DNA of 64,000 nucleotides from Saccopteryx bilineata (lineage: Eukaryota; Chordata; Mammalia; Chiroptera; Emballonuridae). The translations under genes were made by a program, and so were the position numbers. Every line of letters starts with the position of its first letter. Within the stretch, counting starts at the first letter, position 1. Under the pieces are notes generated by a model, which was given only the letters and a program-made list of their open reading frames with translations, was not told the DNA's origin and ran no database searches. The stretch is taken from assembly GCF_036850765.1 (NCBI RefSeq), contig NC_089498.1, forward strand, positions 72,704,305 through 72,768,304, written 5' to 3'. Positions 9,701-21,879 of the stretch are shown one piece after another.

Positions 9701-12529
9701 TGATAGAGAAAGAGAAAGGAAATACACAAGAGTGATGGAGGTCCCAAATGAGACAGCCCAAGAGGAATTCTAGGCGAAAGAGACTGGAGGGATGGGGAGT
9801 GCAACATGCCAAGAGCGAATGGCTCAGAATTTTCTAGAAATGAACACAGACATGAATCCTCAGAATCAAAAGTTCAAGAGACTTTAGAAAAGATGGAATG
9901 TGATATCAAATGTCCAAGCCCCACATGACGCCTGACACACAGCAGGCCCCAGACAAACGCCGGCCCCTCTCCTTCCGGGTCCCGCGGTCTCTCCTTCTCC
10001 CCATCTCTGCAGCTGCTCTCCCCGCCAGCCGTGCTGCCCTGCCTCCATTTCCAAATCTGTCCCTGCTCCTCTGCAGTGACGATCGCTTTCTAGGTCACTC
10101 CCAAACACACAGCAGACCTGGGATCCTCTCCCGGGAGATGACTGAGGTGCAGAGTGGCCTGGTCTGACAGTCCACTGGCCAGACACGCAATTATCGGAGG
10201 CTAGGGAGGGAAGGGTAAGGTCAGTCAGCCCCCTTGGGGGTGTGAGGACCCAGGGAGGCCCAGATGGGCATGAGACCTTTACAAAGAGCGAGCACTAACT
10301 TGGGGAGACAAGAGGTGGATGGAGAGGAAAGGAGAGCCAGGTTCAGGGAAGGTGTGGAGTCCCCAACTCTGTGCCAGCTGGTTGGAAGAGTTTATGAGAT
10401 GAGGCCGAGGAGGAGTGGGGGGCAGGAGGAAAGCAGCTTGGACACAGCTCAGGGGCATGCCAGGGGCCAGGTGGGAAGGAGCCCACTTCTCAGGGGATGA
10501 AGGGGCCTGAAGCTGCAATAAGGGCTAGGATCCAAAGCTCAGGTTACAGGAGGATCTAGCCTGACTGGGAGGCACACCTCCAAGTGCCTGGGGGAGCGAG
10601 TGATGTGCACCAGGGTGACCTGCCTGAGTAAGGTGAGAACAGCCTGTAACTGAGCCCTTCCCAGACCAGTCTGGGCATCTCTGCAGGATCGCCCACTGTG
10701 CAGCAAGACACCTGTGGCTGCTCCACAGTCCCCCCCTCCACCTGTGCCTCTGGCCAGGTACAGGGAAGCAGCAAGGGTGGGGTAGGGGGGGCAGTTCACT
10801 CCTGGGGCGGGGGGGGGGGGCTTAGAGCAGGGGCTACTCCTGTCACTCTCTCCCGTTAGGAAGGAAGGTGCTTTACTTCCTTCCCTGTTCTGTAGTGGTA
10901 GGCGGTCCTTTCCCTAAAACTCATGCTTGCCTATTTATAAGGGTAAAATGTTCATCACAGAACATTCACAAAATGCAGAACACTATTTTCTAACATAAGT
11001 TTGCAGCTTGTTTTATTTCCTTCTACATTTTTTCTATGTACACATACACATTTAGCATAACGGGCATCTTACTATATAGATAGAGTTTGGGGTGCTTGAT
11101 TTGTTTGTGTCCCCCCTCCCAATTCATGTCATACATGCGAATTTGTCCATCTTCATTCAAGCATAGGATGAAATGTTATGCACCACTGTCCATAGCAACA
11201 TAAATTGTGTTGTATAGCTGCAGCGAAATTTATTTAAGCAATTGTGTGGTGCCGCTTCAGACTGTTTGCTATTTTACATGAGAACTAAACCCTTCACTAC
11301 TTCAACACCCAGCAACACCTCCTACCTCTGAATTACACCGCCTGTGGCCTGTCCAACATGGCTAGGCATGGAGCCATGCACCACTGGCTGCTGTCTGACC
11401 GTCACAGAGGCAGAGACTCTACTGCACATGTCCCTGAGAGCCCCCAGCACCTTGCACACAGCAGGTACTGATAAATACTGACTGTTTGAGCCCCAGACCC
11501 CTCAGGCTATACAGACCTGATACGTTTCAGCTGCCAAAGGTCAGGACTGCACATGCCCACAGGGGCCTAGTCTGATGCTGTGCTTCTTCTCTGGGCCCTG
11601 AAGAGGTGAAAGGTCTCTACCATCCAGCCCTAACTTTAAAGACCCTATCACCTCCACAACACATGAAATTTAAGCTCCAACCACAACTGCTATGGCTTAA
11701 TGGTTTAACTCGCCCCCAAGTTGACTACAGCCATCACTGTGCTCATGACCCTGGTAATCCCCAACCCTCTGCCCACAATCCCAGGACAGCACGGTGGGCC
11801 CCTGACTCTGGTACCAGGTAGGCAGGGCTCCAATCCCAGGTACTGCAGTGATCTGGCAGGGCGGCCAGAGGACTGGCTTGGGTTCCTCGATGGGCATGGC
11901 CCCTGGGCAGAGCAGAGGAGCTGGTCACAGCCTTCCCTACCCTAGTGGCCTTGCACTCTTCACCCCAGGCAGTGTCTAGCCTTCAGCCCACAGAAATCCC
12001 CACTTGGCCTACAGAGGCAACTGAGTGTGCAATCTCTGGTCCACAGACACTGAAATCTAGATTCCTAGATTCCACATGGCCTTCCAGGCTCTCCAGCTGC
12101 GGGGTGCTATCCCTCAACCGCTCCCCATGCCACAGAGGCAGCTCTGCCGTGGTCTCCCTCCGGCTATGGTGCGGGTCCTGCTAGGGACACCTGCCTCCTT
12201 CCTTGTGAGTACAGAAGGCCTCTCTCAAACAGCACCTCCCCAGGAGGTCAGAAGTCTGCTCTCCTTCCTCTGTTGTCCCTCCACGTTGCCCCATTCACAC
12301 ATCTGGGTGAGACTGAGCTGCCTATGTCCCTCTCCACCATGACACTTTAAAGAAGGGGTAGGTTATTCACTGCAGAGATTTGTCGATTTTCACTGAGCTC
12401 CCCATTCAAAGGCAATAAAGACACCCAGAAAAGACCTGGCTGGCTGACACCTAGAGAAGGCATGCTTGTGCTGGCGGGATGGGGAGAGAAGGGGCTTAGG
12501 CCTCCACCTCCAGCCCTTAGGAAAAAATA
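9701..12529. other. LRRC20 intron 2, mostly unannotated
   Basis: No coding exon is recognised on either strand. A G-tract lies at about 10807-10820. AT-rich sequence at 10930-11290 may be a diverged LINE fragment but I cannot name it. Short open frames overlap on both strands. Confidence 0.5.
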
Positions 12530-12765
12530 AAAGAAAAATAACAGCTGCCATTTATCGAGCTACTTACATGCCAAGCACCTTACATTATAATTCCTCCTAA
12601 TCACCTTGATGAGGGAGACACAATTACATCCCCATTTCATAGATGAAGAAATCAAGGCCCAAAAAGGTTAAGTAACCTGCTAAGGTAGCAGACTGGTAGG
12701 TGGCAGAGTGGGGATTCAAATCCAGGCCTGTGTGACACAAAGCCTGGCTCTCAGCCACCACATTA
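12530..12765 (-). repeat. MIR SINE, antisense
   Basis: It reads as the reverse of MIR: 'GCCATTTATCGAGC', 'CCAAGCACCTTACATT', 'CCCATTTCATAGATGAAGAAA', 'AGGTTAAGTAACCTGC' and 'GGGATTCAAATCCAGGCC'. Confidence 0.8.
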
Positions 12766-13219
12766 GTGGGAAAGAGCCCTAAGCACTGGGGTGAGTACAA
12801 CCATGTTAGTGACCACAGCCAGTACCAAAATTCCTTTACTTACCAGCTGAAGGCTCCCCCCCAGAGACTTCCGTTTAAAATCAGTGACAGTCTTCAAGTC
12901 TGTCTGCTGATAGAGGAGATGCTCCTCTTACCTTAGCTCAATTCAGCCAACACCTCCACGTGCTTACAAAGTGCCTGACACTGTGCTGGCTCTTGGGGGC
13001 TGGGGGACAAAAGACCACAGGATTATTGCCCTCTAGGGACACTAAATGGGTGCTACAGAGGAGGAAGAGAGCAAAAGGGGAACAGGGTAAACCTGAGGGC
13101 TTCCTGGAAGAAGTGGTGACCAAGCTCATCCTGAAGGCTGAGTGTCCCTCCACTTCCTGGGCCACCACCCCTGACCCAGAAGCCTACATTCCAGATACAC
13201 CCTGACTAACAGCTACCAC

Positions 13220-13400
13220 TAAGATATGCTCCACCTTCCCAGTCTTTGGGTCTTTGCTCAGGCAGTGGCCTCCATGGAAATGCTCCTTCCTGAAACAGAC
13301 AGACACAGGTACACACAGCCCTATCTATCTGTGAAATTCCTCTCTGTGTACCAAAGGCCCAGCTCAAATCCCACTGTCCGCCAGCACAATCGCCCACAAG
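13220..13400 (+). repeat. L2 LINE 3' fragment
   Basis: A phrase like 'GGTCTTTGCTCAGGCAGTGGCC', then 'GGAAATGCTCCTTCC' and 'GGCCCAGCTCAAATCCCACTGTCC' is typical of the sense L2 3' end (blocks shown in part). Confidence 0.55.
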
Positions 13401-14155
13401 ACAAGACGGTGCTCTCTTCCTCTGGGTTCCCATAACCCGCCTGTGGCTCTAAGATGCTGTTCACCTTCCAGCGAATGAGACGCACATGCACACTCGCGCA
13501 TACACACATAATTGCACTATATCCCCTGCTAATTCTTACACATGGCAGAATAGTTAATTCAGCAGATATTTATGCTATGACCAGCTAAAAGCAAAAAACA
13601 TAGAAGACACAATTCAAGTAAACCAGTGGAGAGAAAAGGGGCCACCCGGCTGGGTGACCCAGAAAAGGCCCCCCTTGCCTTTGACTCTTCCTCTCCTCCT
13701 CACCCAAACACCACAGCTACTCGTGCCTGGCAGGGGTCCTCTGGCACAGGGAGGTTGTGAAAATTTAGTAAGGCAACATTCATGCACCAGCACAGGGCCT
13801 GGCACACGGAAGGACTCAGCAGTGCTAGCTATTGTCACCTGGTCCAAGGCACGTACAGACTCAGAGCCAGGCGTCATCCACAGTCTAAGGGCAGGCAGAC
13901 AGGCTCCCAGCAGGTGGAACCCCTGGGAGCTGTTTTTCAAACCTCTTTGAATATGACGACTATGACCTATAGCAAGTCTTACGCTGGGACCCAGTATGCA
14001 TGCCAACTAAACACAACTGCAGTAAAAGTCTCCTGAAACATTGCTCCTCATGACAAGGATCACACACTGATACTGTCTCTTTCATCTTCTCTTTCCATTT
14101 CATTTCACAAACCACTTCCAGGGCCCTGCGGCTGGAACACCATGCCCTCACTCAC
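13401..14155. other. LRRC20 intron 2 next to the coding exon
   Basis: No further exon or repeat is recognised with confidence. The open frames in both strands here carry no domain. Confidence 0.45.
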
Positions 14156-14237
14156 CCAGGGTGTCAGAGCCGCTCTCCACCGTCTCATTGACCTTCCTTG
14201 CAACTCTGGCCACCGCCTCACCCATCTTCCTCAGCAT
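14156..14237 (-). CDS. LRRC20: LRRC20, first coding exon (residues 1-27)
   Basis: On the minus strand an ATG at 14237-14235 opens 27 codons plus one base. The peptide begins MLRKMGEAVARVARKVN and ends near SGSDTL. This matches my recollection of the N-terminus of LRRC20 (leucine-rich repeat containing 20), a small cytosolic-type leucine-rich repeat protein of unestablished function. A strong donor (G|GTGAGT, exon ending at 14156) follows directly. A good acceptor lies upstream (pyrimidine-rich TCCTCCCCAG, exon from 14300), leaving about 63 nt of 5' UTR in this exon. Exon phase after the donor is 1, fitting a following Asp codon. No leucine-rich repeat exons were found at 1-14155, so they lie beyond the left edge after a long intron. 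A near-identical 60-bp copy of this exon sits at 15116-15175. Confidence 0.88.
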
Positions 14238-14300
14238 GCAGACTCGGGTGTCCTGCTGCCAGCCACCAGGCCGGTCTGCTGCTCACAAGGGGGCCTGCAC
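14238..14300 (-). other. LRRC20: LRRC20 5' UTR part of exon 2
   Basis: The inferred acceptor AG is the complement of 14301-14302 and is preceded by a pyrimidine tract on the minus strand. The exon then runs through untranslated sequence to the ATG at 14237. The boundary is inferred from splice consensus only. Confidence 0.6.
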
Positions 14301-15058
14301 CTGGGGAGGACACAGGACCATGAATTGCCTTCCCACCAGCCAGAGACTCACCTCTGAATCTACCCTTCCAGGAGACCCAGGCTGCTAGAAGCCTGGAGGG
14401 AGAGCCGCAAGCTACTCACCTCCTCCTGAGGGGCCCAGAGCCCAGACCACACACAGCTTGGCCTTCAAAGCAGCTGGTATGCCCATCAGAGGGTGGAGAC
14501 AGCCTGCCCTACCAGTTTCCTGGGAGGATAGACACATATGACCTCACTAGACACGAAGCCAGGTCCTGAACCAGTGGCCAGGCAGGTATGAGGACTCAGG
14601 TATGCGCTGGCCTGTGATTCCCTTAACAGGTGAGGCAGAAAGGAGGTAGAGACAGCCAACTGCAAGGAAAAGACGCTGTCCCTCCCTTCCACTGCCTGTA
14701 AGCTGGTGCCCTGGGCAACTCCTCAGCTCCCTGTTTGCAACACCTACTTCTGTCAGGTACCTCCTGCGTGTTGGGAAGTAGGGACATAAAGGCGAATGAA
14801 ACACAACCCTACCTGATCAGAGCTCACAGTCCATAAGTGGCCGGTTCCCCAGCATCAGTATGGAGGGAAGTTACCTGTTTAGCCTGCAGACCTGATTAAC
14901 AGCCTGATGCTGAATATATCTTCAAGACCCCAAGGGAAAAGGGCTGGGGTGGGTAGGGAAATGAAAGAAGGGAAATTGGATCACTAGAGAGAAGCTTAAA
15001 GAAGGGCAAAGAATACAATAAAAAGTATAAGATGTTAAAGACATAAGAGACACTAAAG

Positions 15059-15404
15059 CCTGACCAGGCGGTGGCGCAGAGGATAGAGCGTTGGCCTGGG
15101 ATGCTGAGGACTTAGCATTAACCTTCCTTGCAACTCTGGCCACCACCTCACCCATCTTCCTCAGCATGCAGACTCAGGTTAGAAACCCCGAGGTTGCCGG
15201 CTTGAGTGCAGGGTCGCTGGCTTGAGCGTGGGATCATAGACATGACCCCATGGTGGCTGGCTTTAGCCCAAATGTCGCTGGCTTGAAGCCCAAGGTTGCT
15301 GGCTTGAGCCCAAGGTCACTGGCTTGAGCAAGGGGTCACTCGCTCTGCTGGAGTCCCCCAGTCAAGGCACATATGAGAAACTAATCAATGAACAACTAAC
15401 TTCC
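15059..15404 (+). repeat. tRNA-derived bat SINE carrying an inserted LRRC20 exon copy
   Basis: The head (CCTGACCAGGCGGTGGCGCAG) and the repeated 'GGCTTGAGC' body are those of the sense subtype seen intact at 52642-52972. After GATGCTGAGGAC the SINE is broken by about 64 bp of foreign sequence, then resumes at about 15176 with AGGTTAGAAACCCC. The 3' end is truncated after CAATGAACAACTAA, where a MIR begins. Confidence 0.85.
15116..15175 (-). pseudogene. Partial copy of the LRRC20 first coding exon inside a SINE
   Basis: These 60 bases match 14186-14245 at an offset of exactly 930 bp with two differences. One is a G-to-A at a CpG; the other turns ATTG into ATTA. On the minus strand the copy contains a few 5' UTR bases, the ATG and codons for MLRKMGEVVARVARKVN, with one Ala-to-Val change relative to the exon. 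It lacks the exon's acceptor and donor, and the frame runs on into SINE sequence. I infer a non-coding templated insertion and not a second exon. Confidence 0.85.
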
Positions 15405-15510
15405 TGTTTATTACAGAGAAGGAAACTGAGGCACAGAGAGGGACTAAATGACCTGACCGAGGTCAAAGTGAGTAAGTGACAATGGCTCAGCCAGCTCCGC
15501 ATTCAGTGCT
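15405..15510 (-). repeat. MIR SINE fragment, antisense
   Basis: Blocks 'AGAGAAGGAAACTGAGGCACAG' and 'CTAAATGACCTGACCGAGGTCA' (partial) are the reverse MIR core, abutting the truncated SINE. Confidence 0.7.
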
Positions 15511-15914
15511 CACTTCTTTACTCACATCACCAATAGCAAAACCCCACAATGAAAACGAACTTGAGGCCAAGGTCAAAGCCCCCCTTTGCCCTCAAATCCC
15601 AATCCAAGCTTTGCACACAGCTCACAGAGCTCTAATGAACTCAGTCTGAGGGTCACAGGCAGAAGACTATAAAGAGCAGAGGAAAAGGGGTGAGAATAGA
15701 GCTCAGAGCTGCTAACAAATACCAAGAAAAAGTCCCCCAGTGCTCAGGCAGGGCAGCCAAGGCCAAGTTGGGCGCTGGCCGACCCGCCCATCTGCCTCCG
15801 TGCTGAGCTCAGTGTGTATGTGCATCTCACCAGGGAGGCTGACGAGGAAGGCGTAAGACATGCTGCAGTGGGATAAGACTGTTTTTTGGGACAGGCCTAA
15901 TGCCTAACTGCTAA

Positions 15915-16085
15915 TTATCAGTTGAGAAGCCTTGGAAAAGTGTCTTAACTACTCTGAGCCCCATTTTCTTCATCCGAAGAAACCCACTAATAACTTCACT
16001 GGGTTCATACAAAGATTGAACAAAATATATATACCTTTCTAGCCCAGAGCCCAGGACACATAGATTCCCAATAAATGCTAATGGA
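15915..16085 (+). repeat. MIR SINE, sense
   Basis: 'TAACTACTCTGAGCCCCATTTTCTTCATC', then 'TGGGTTCATACAAAGATTGAA', then 'CAATAAATGCTAATGG' follow the MIR order (blocks partial). Confidence 0.7.
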
Positions 16086-16301
16086 GAGTACAAGACATGT
16101 GCAGACATGATGTCGGCATCAGTTTCATACACATGTGAATTTGAACAAACAACTCAGTGGGATTTATCTTTAAGGAATGTGTAGAATTTTCATCTCACCA
16201 CCTTCAGGAAATCTTTCTTGATTGTCCCAGCCCTGAACGTTCCCTTCTCCTGAGTTTCAGAAGCACTTAATGCCCTAGCACAAGCCACTTGGGTTGTTGT
16301 T

Positions 16302-16642
16302 GTTGTTTGTTTCTTTTTAAGTGAGAGGAGGGGGAGATAGAGTCCCATAGGCAGCCCAATCAGGATCCACCTGGCAACCCCCAACTAGGGCCGCCACTCA
16401 GACCAACTGAGTTACCTTCTGCACCTGAAGCCAACACTCACACCAACTGAGCCATCCTCAGAGCCCCGGGCTCACACTCGAACAAATTGAGCCACTGGCT
16501 GCAAGAGGAAAAGAGGAGAACGGAGAGAAGGAGGGGGAGAGAAACAGATGGTCACTTCTCATGTGTGCCCTGACCAGGGATCAAACCCAGGACATCCATA
16601 CACAGGGGCGACACTCCATCCACTGAGCCAATCGACCAGGGC
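16302..16642 (-). repeat. tRNA-derived bat SINE, 'AGTGAGAGGAGG' subtype
   Basis: The minus-strand head is at the right (CCTGGTCGATTGGCTCAG in reverse). It is flanked by imperfect duplications around GCCACTTGGGTTGTT (about 16286) and GCCACTTGGTTTGTT (about 16644). Confidence 0.8.
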
Positions 16643-17011
16643 TGCCACTTGGTTTGTTTATAAGCTTTTTAAATGATACACACCTGTCTCCCCAGTTGGC
16701 CTACAGGCAGCTTAAGGCAGGAAGCAGATACGTATTATGCCTTCCGCCTGCACTCTACACCACACACTGAAAACAGATATCCAGTTATTATCCCCCAACG
16801 GCAGTGATGATGATCAACAACCATTATTTGTGTTTCAAATCTGAATAGAAGTCAACTGACTCTTGAAATAAATCTAAGACACTATCTAATTGAGAAGGGT
16901 CATAAATTCAAATGCCTACCAGTGCCAAGTGGGCAGTCAGTACCAGGTGAGCCATGGGAGGACAGTGAGGACTATTACAAACGAGACCCAACACCTTCAT
17001 CATGCTACCTT

Positions 17012-17208
17012 TTTTTTTTTCATTTTTAGAGAGGAGAGAGAGACAGAGAGGGAGAGAGAGGAGAGAGAGACAGAAAGAGAGAAGGGGGGAGGAGCTGGAA
17101 GCATCAACTCCCATATGTGCCTTGACCAGGCAAGCCAGGGTTTCGAACCGGCGACCTCAGCATTTCCAGGTCGACGCTTTCTTTATCCACTGCGCCACCA
17201 CAGGTCAG
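17012..17208 (-). repeat. Short bat SINE, 'CCTGACCTGTGGTGG' subtype
   Basis: The reverse of the short subtype, with the CTGACCTGTGGTGGCGCAG head at the right, a (GA)-rich tail and poly-T at the left. The target duplication ATGCTACCTTT is on both sides. Confidence 0.9.
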
Positions 17209-17913
17209 AATGCTACCTTTAAGACCATCACCCTAAGCCTGAGTAACAGCAGTGCTGCTAGAATCTTAATAACTTAGCCTACCCCTTTACAAAAAAAAAA
17301 ACCACACCAAAAACCTGAGGACCCAAGAAGGGAAGTAAATCAGAAAGATGAAAACAAAAAAAACCCATTAGCTCTTCCAACTCCTAAACCAGGTCTTCCT
17401 ACAATACCATACCCCCTCCTTTCCCCATTTCCAATATTTATCATCAATAATCACAACCACGTATTGAGCATCTACTAGGTATATAGCAAAAAATGAAGAG
17501 GAAAGAAATAGAGGAAATAGCTCTGACTTGTGATTCCAATGAGGAAATGCTTTCCAAGAAACATCACAGAGGCAATCCTGGCTTCTCACAAAAGGTAAAG
17601 AGAAGGTAAATCTCCAACCTTCCCTGGGTCTGTGCTAACCCTGGTGGGACTGTCTAGGTTGATTCCTTTCACAAACTACACCTGCAATTCTTCCATATGC
17701 CACCAGGTAGGGGTGGTGGTGCCCTTAGCCTATAGAACCTCTTCATGAAAACTAGTCATATTAAAAGCCTCACCCCTGCTGGCAAGCTCAGACATCCTAT
17801 AGTATGCATCAGAGAATGGACATGGAGGCAGGAACAGAGCAACCTGTAAAGTCTGTGAGTCAGAGCAAGTCACTAGGAAGAGGGGCCCCTTACATTTCAA
17901 AGGATGCTCTGGG

Positions 17914-18150
17914 CCTGACCTGTGGTGGCGCAGTGGATAAAGCGTCAACCTGGAAACACTGAGGTTGCCGGTTCAAAACCCTGGGCTTGCCTGGTCAAGG
18001 CACATACGGGAGTTGATGCTTTCTGCTCCTCCCCCCTTCTCTCTCTCTCTCCCCTCTCTCTATAATGAATAAATAAAATCTTAAAAAAAAAAAAGTCAGC
18101 TATTTTAAATAAAATTAAAAAAAATAAAAAAAATAAAATAAAATAAAAAA
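17914..18150 (+). repeat. Short bat SINE, 'CCTGACCTGTGGTGG' subtype
   Basis: Sense head, GGTCAAGGCACATACGGGAG block, CT-rich and AAATAAAA tail. The target duplication GGATGCTCTGGG is at 17902-17913 and 18151-18162. Confidence 0.92.
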
Positions 18151-18274
18151 GGATGCTCTGGGTGCAGTACAAATATGCCCTAGCTCCCCAAGAGCTTCCC
18201 ACTGCCTAAAATCATCAACCTCACTAACTGGCTAAGGAACTACCCTTCTTTCATCTAAAACTCCTCTTCCCTCT

Positions 18275-18613
18275 TTTTTTGTTTTTGTAACAGAGAGACA
18301 GAGAGAGGGACAGATAGGGGCGGACAGACAGGGAGGGAGAGAGATAGGAAGCATCAATTCTTCACTGAGGCACCTTAGTTGTTCATCAATTCCTTTCTCA
18401 TATGTGTCTTGACCGGGGGACTCCAGCAAAGCGAGTGACCCCTTGCTCAAGCCGGCAACCTTTGGGCTCAAGCTAGCAACCATGGGGTCATGTCTGTGAT
18501 CCCACACTCAAGCCAGCAACCCTGTGCTCAAGCCGGTGACCTCGGGGTTTTGAAGCTAGGTCCTCTGTGTCCCAGTCCAACGTTCTATCCACAGCTCCAC
18601 TGCCTGCTCAGGC
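18275..18613 (-). repeat. tRNA-derived bat SINE, 'AAGCC-AGTGACC' subtype
   Basis: Antisense copy with several 'CTCAAGCCGG' units. The imperfect duplication AAAACTCCTCTTCCCTCT lies at 18257-18274 and about 18615-18632. Confidence 0.88.
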
Positions 18614-18902
18614 TAAAACTCTTCCTCCCTCTAAGGGAGAGTTCCTTGATAAAGTTCAGTTGACGATCTCTTTCCCAGGTCAGATGACAATGGTCTGTCA
18701 CTCTTAGGCAGAGGCAGGGCTATGAGATGGGATGGTGGCAGGACCACATGCGATATAAGACCCAAGATGGGGTAAGAGGGCTCCAAAAATGAAGGAAGAA
18801 CTTGGGATGATAGGAGTCTAGAGTGTGTCCCCAAAAGGGCTCTTACAAGGCTGCCCAACTTCACTACTTTCAGCCCCAACCCAACTCAGGGCTTCTTTGA
18901 TA

Positions 18903-18932
18903 AAAAGTCAAACAAACAAACAAACAAACAAA
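18903..18932 (+). repeat. (AAAC)n microsatellite
   Basis: About six AAAC-type units in a row. Confidence 0.85.
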
Positions 18933-19292
18933 AACCAAAAATGTATGTATTTAGCATGGAAGAGGAGCCCAAAAAGAAAGGAAGTTTGGGGAGGGAGGGA
19001 AAAATAAGGACAGCTGCTCCTCTTCCTTTCTTTTGTTTTAAACTGTTTTTGAGAAAAATGGATAGTTGTGATGGAGTGCAAATCCCTGTAGGGAGGGACA
19101 CCTCTAGGAATGCAGGGCCCCTATCTATATAAACAATTTCAGTGAACCAAAATCGACATGTCAGCACCATTCTAGCTGCCCGATCCTGCGTAGTCCCATG
19201 AAATAAATATCACACTGGCCAGTAGGAGCAATCAATATGCAAGGCAGCCCTTCTGGAACCAGAATCCAACTCCATAGGCCCAAGTTCTAGAT

Positions 19293-19664
19293 CAGGGGTC
19301 CCCAAACTACGGCCCGCGGGCCGCATGTGGCCCCCTGAGGCCATTTATCCGGCCCCCGCCGCACTTCCGGAAGGGGCAACTCTTTCATTGGTGGTCAGTG
19401 AAAGGAGCACATTGACCATCTCATTAGCCAAAAGCAGGCCCATAGTTCCCATTGAAATACTGGTCAGTTTGTTGATTTAAATTTACAATTTACTTGTTCT
19501 TTATTTTAAATATTGTGTTTGTTCCCGTTTTGTTTTTTCACTTTAAAATAAGATATATGCAGTGTGCATAGGGATTTGTTCATAGTTTTTTTTTATAGTC
19601 CGACCCTCCAACGGTCTGAGGGACAGTGAACTGGCCCCCTGTGTAAAAAGTTTGGGGACCCCTG
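19293..19664. mobile_element. Non-autonomous hAT element (372 bp)
   Basis: Terminal inverted repeats CAGGGGTCCCCAAAC and GTTTGGGGACCCCTG are perfect. A perfect 8-bp target duplication TTCTAGAT flanks it (19285-19292 and 19665-19672), the hallmark of hAT insertion. Related copies are at 50589-51115 and 54425-54751. Confidence 0.95.
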
Positions 19665-20186
19665 TTCTAGATCCCTTGAGGAACCGTTCAATCTTACAAG
19701 CAGGGGAGGTGGTTGCAGAAAGCCAGAGTGTCCCAAAGGGGAAAACAGGAACCAGCACCCCACATGAGTCTAGTCTGGGCTTGTGTACCCAAATCTGATG
19801 GCTTTTCTAAGGCATCAGCCTTAGAAAATTTCAAGAAAGGAACTCCAAATCCTGGACACTCTTAGGCACAGGGTCCAAACTGATAATTCACACTTGCTGT
19901 TGTCCCAGCAATACAACCCTCTCCACACAAGCCCCACTCCCCTATCCTCAGCGTATATCCTAGTCCCAGGAATGTTTAAATCCAACAGACATCTCCTGGG
20001 CACCTCCTACAAGGACTATAGCTACACTCAGGGAGTAAAGGTACAGAGACAGGGCATGGGCCAGAATGAGCTTCCTGTTGGGTAAGAGAGACTCAGTGAC
20101 AAGAAGCTGGATAAGCCAGACACTAGTAGAGCAATGACACCAAGCCAAAAGAGTATGTGTGTCCTCTGCTTTAAAAGCAAATGGCA

Positions 20187-20558
20187 GCCCTGGCCGGTTG
20201 GCTCAGTGGTAGAGCGTTGGTCTGGCGTGCAGGAGTCCCGGATTCGATTCCTAGCCAGGGCACACAGGAGAAGCGCCCATCTGCTTCTCCACCCCTCCCC
20301 CTCTCCTTCCTCTCTGTCTCTCTCTTCCCCTCCCACAGCCAAGGCTCCACTGGAGCAAAGTTGGCCTGGGTGCTGGGGATGGCTCTATGGCCTCTGCCTC
20401 AGGCGCTAGAATGGCTCCGGTTGCAACAGAGCATCGCCCCCTGGTGGGCATGCTGGGTGGATCCCTGTCGGGCACATGCGGGAGTCTGTCTGACTGCCTC
20501 CCCGTTTCCAACTTCAGAAAAATACAAAAATAAAAAATAAAAATAAAATAAAATAAAT
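20187..20558 (+). repeat. tRNA-derived bat SINE, long 'GCCCTGGCC' subtype
   Basis: Sense full-length copy. The target duplication AAAAGCAAATGGCA is at 20173-20186 and 20559-20572. Confidence 0.93.
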
Positions 20559-20796
20559 AAAAGCAAATGGCATGGGTAGGAGGAGGGAACAGAGACAGGT
20601 GCTGAGCAAAGGTACCCGAAATAATAAGAGAAAGAGGGAGACAGGCAGCCAGTCTGTCCCCAGATTACTGGGTGAGTGAGCTGAACACCCTTCTTTAAGT
20701 CTGTCCTCTGTTTTTCTGCCCGGAGCTGTGGAGTTTGAAAAGAGCAGATTAAATCAACCAAAGTTTTAGAAAGTTATCAGTGTTATAAACAGTCTC

Positions 20797-21172
20797 TTTT
20801 TTTTTCCCCCCTTAAGTGAGAAGCTGGAAGGCAGAGAGGCTCCCACATGTGCCCCAACCGGGATCCACCAGCAAGCCCCCTAGGGAAGGGGTGCTCTCTG
20901 CCCATCTGGGGCTGCTGCTCTGTTGCTCAACCACCAAGCTATTTTAGTGCCTGAGGCAAGGCCATGCATGGAGCCATCCTCAATGCCCAGGACCAACTTG
21001 CTCCAACTGAGCCATGGCTGCAGGAAGGGTAGAGAGAGATAGAGAGGGGAGGGAGGGGAGGGGTGGAGAAGCAGATGGTCACATCTCCTGTGTGCCCTGA
21101 CCAGGAATCGAACAGGAAATATACACATGCCGTTGGAGGGCTGCTCTACCACTGAGCCAACGCACCAGGGCC
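20797..21172 (-). repeat. tRNA-derived bat SINE, 'AGTGAGAAGC' subtype
   Basis: Antisense copy with the head at the right. The target duplication AAACAGTCT is at 20788-20796 and 21173-21181. Confidence 0.9.
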
Positions 21173-21879
21173 AAACAGTCTTGTTTGTAAAATGGATATA
21201 TTACCTTCCTCCCTGGATTGTTTTAAGCCGTAAAGGACATACAGCTTTTGAGAAAAGTCTATGCTCTTCCTACACAAGGCATTATTAATAGGTGATTACA
21301 CAGGTACAGTAAGTTAGGATATAATAAACTGAATGTTAGAAGAAAAAAAAAAGTGCCCTGCTTTATGAGAACTCCTGTACTTAATCTTATTTCACCTGGA
21401 GAGGAGGATGGGAGAGCGGGTGTTTTGCCCAAACCTTGACAGCAGCCCCTTCCCACGGATCCTGCCCTCACCAGTGAGAACTCTACCTTATCTGGAGCCC
21501 CAAGATCTGTGGAAAGGAGCTGCTGTAACACCCCGTCCACACCAGCTGCGCCTATATTTAGTTACTGGTGTGGTCACTTGGGAACTTTAGAGCCTGGCTC
21601 CGCTCAGAGGGGCAACCTGAGCCTTCTGAGCCATGTGTGCAAACTCCCCCACGGTTGGCTACAGCGGGTCTCCTGGACCATGCCAGTGGGGCAGCTGATG
21701 GGGAGGTGAGAGCCGGCGGGGTGGGTCGGACCCAAGGAGCCCAGGAAGGCACGTTCGAGGCCAGAACAGAGCTGACCCAGTTTTCCACCCAAGGGAAAGA
21801 AACCCGCTGGGGCGTGAGCAGGACCAGCTGGCGCCTTGTTTTTGAGCCATGGGGTTCGCAGCGTCTGCTCGTACTCCCC

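Noticed and set aside
14922..15167. Open frame starting MLRKMGEVVARVARKVN as the true LRRC20 N-terminus
   Set aside because: It runs from the SINE-embedded exon copy into SINE and flanking intron, lacks a donor at the right place, and the frame after residue 17 is SINE-derived. The exon at 14156-14237 has proper splice signals.
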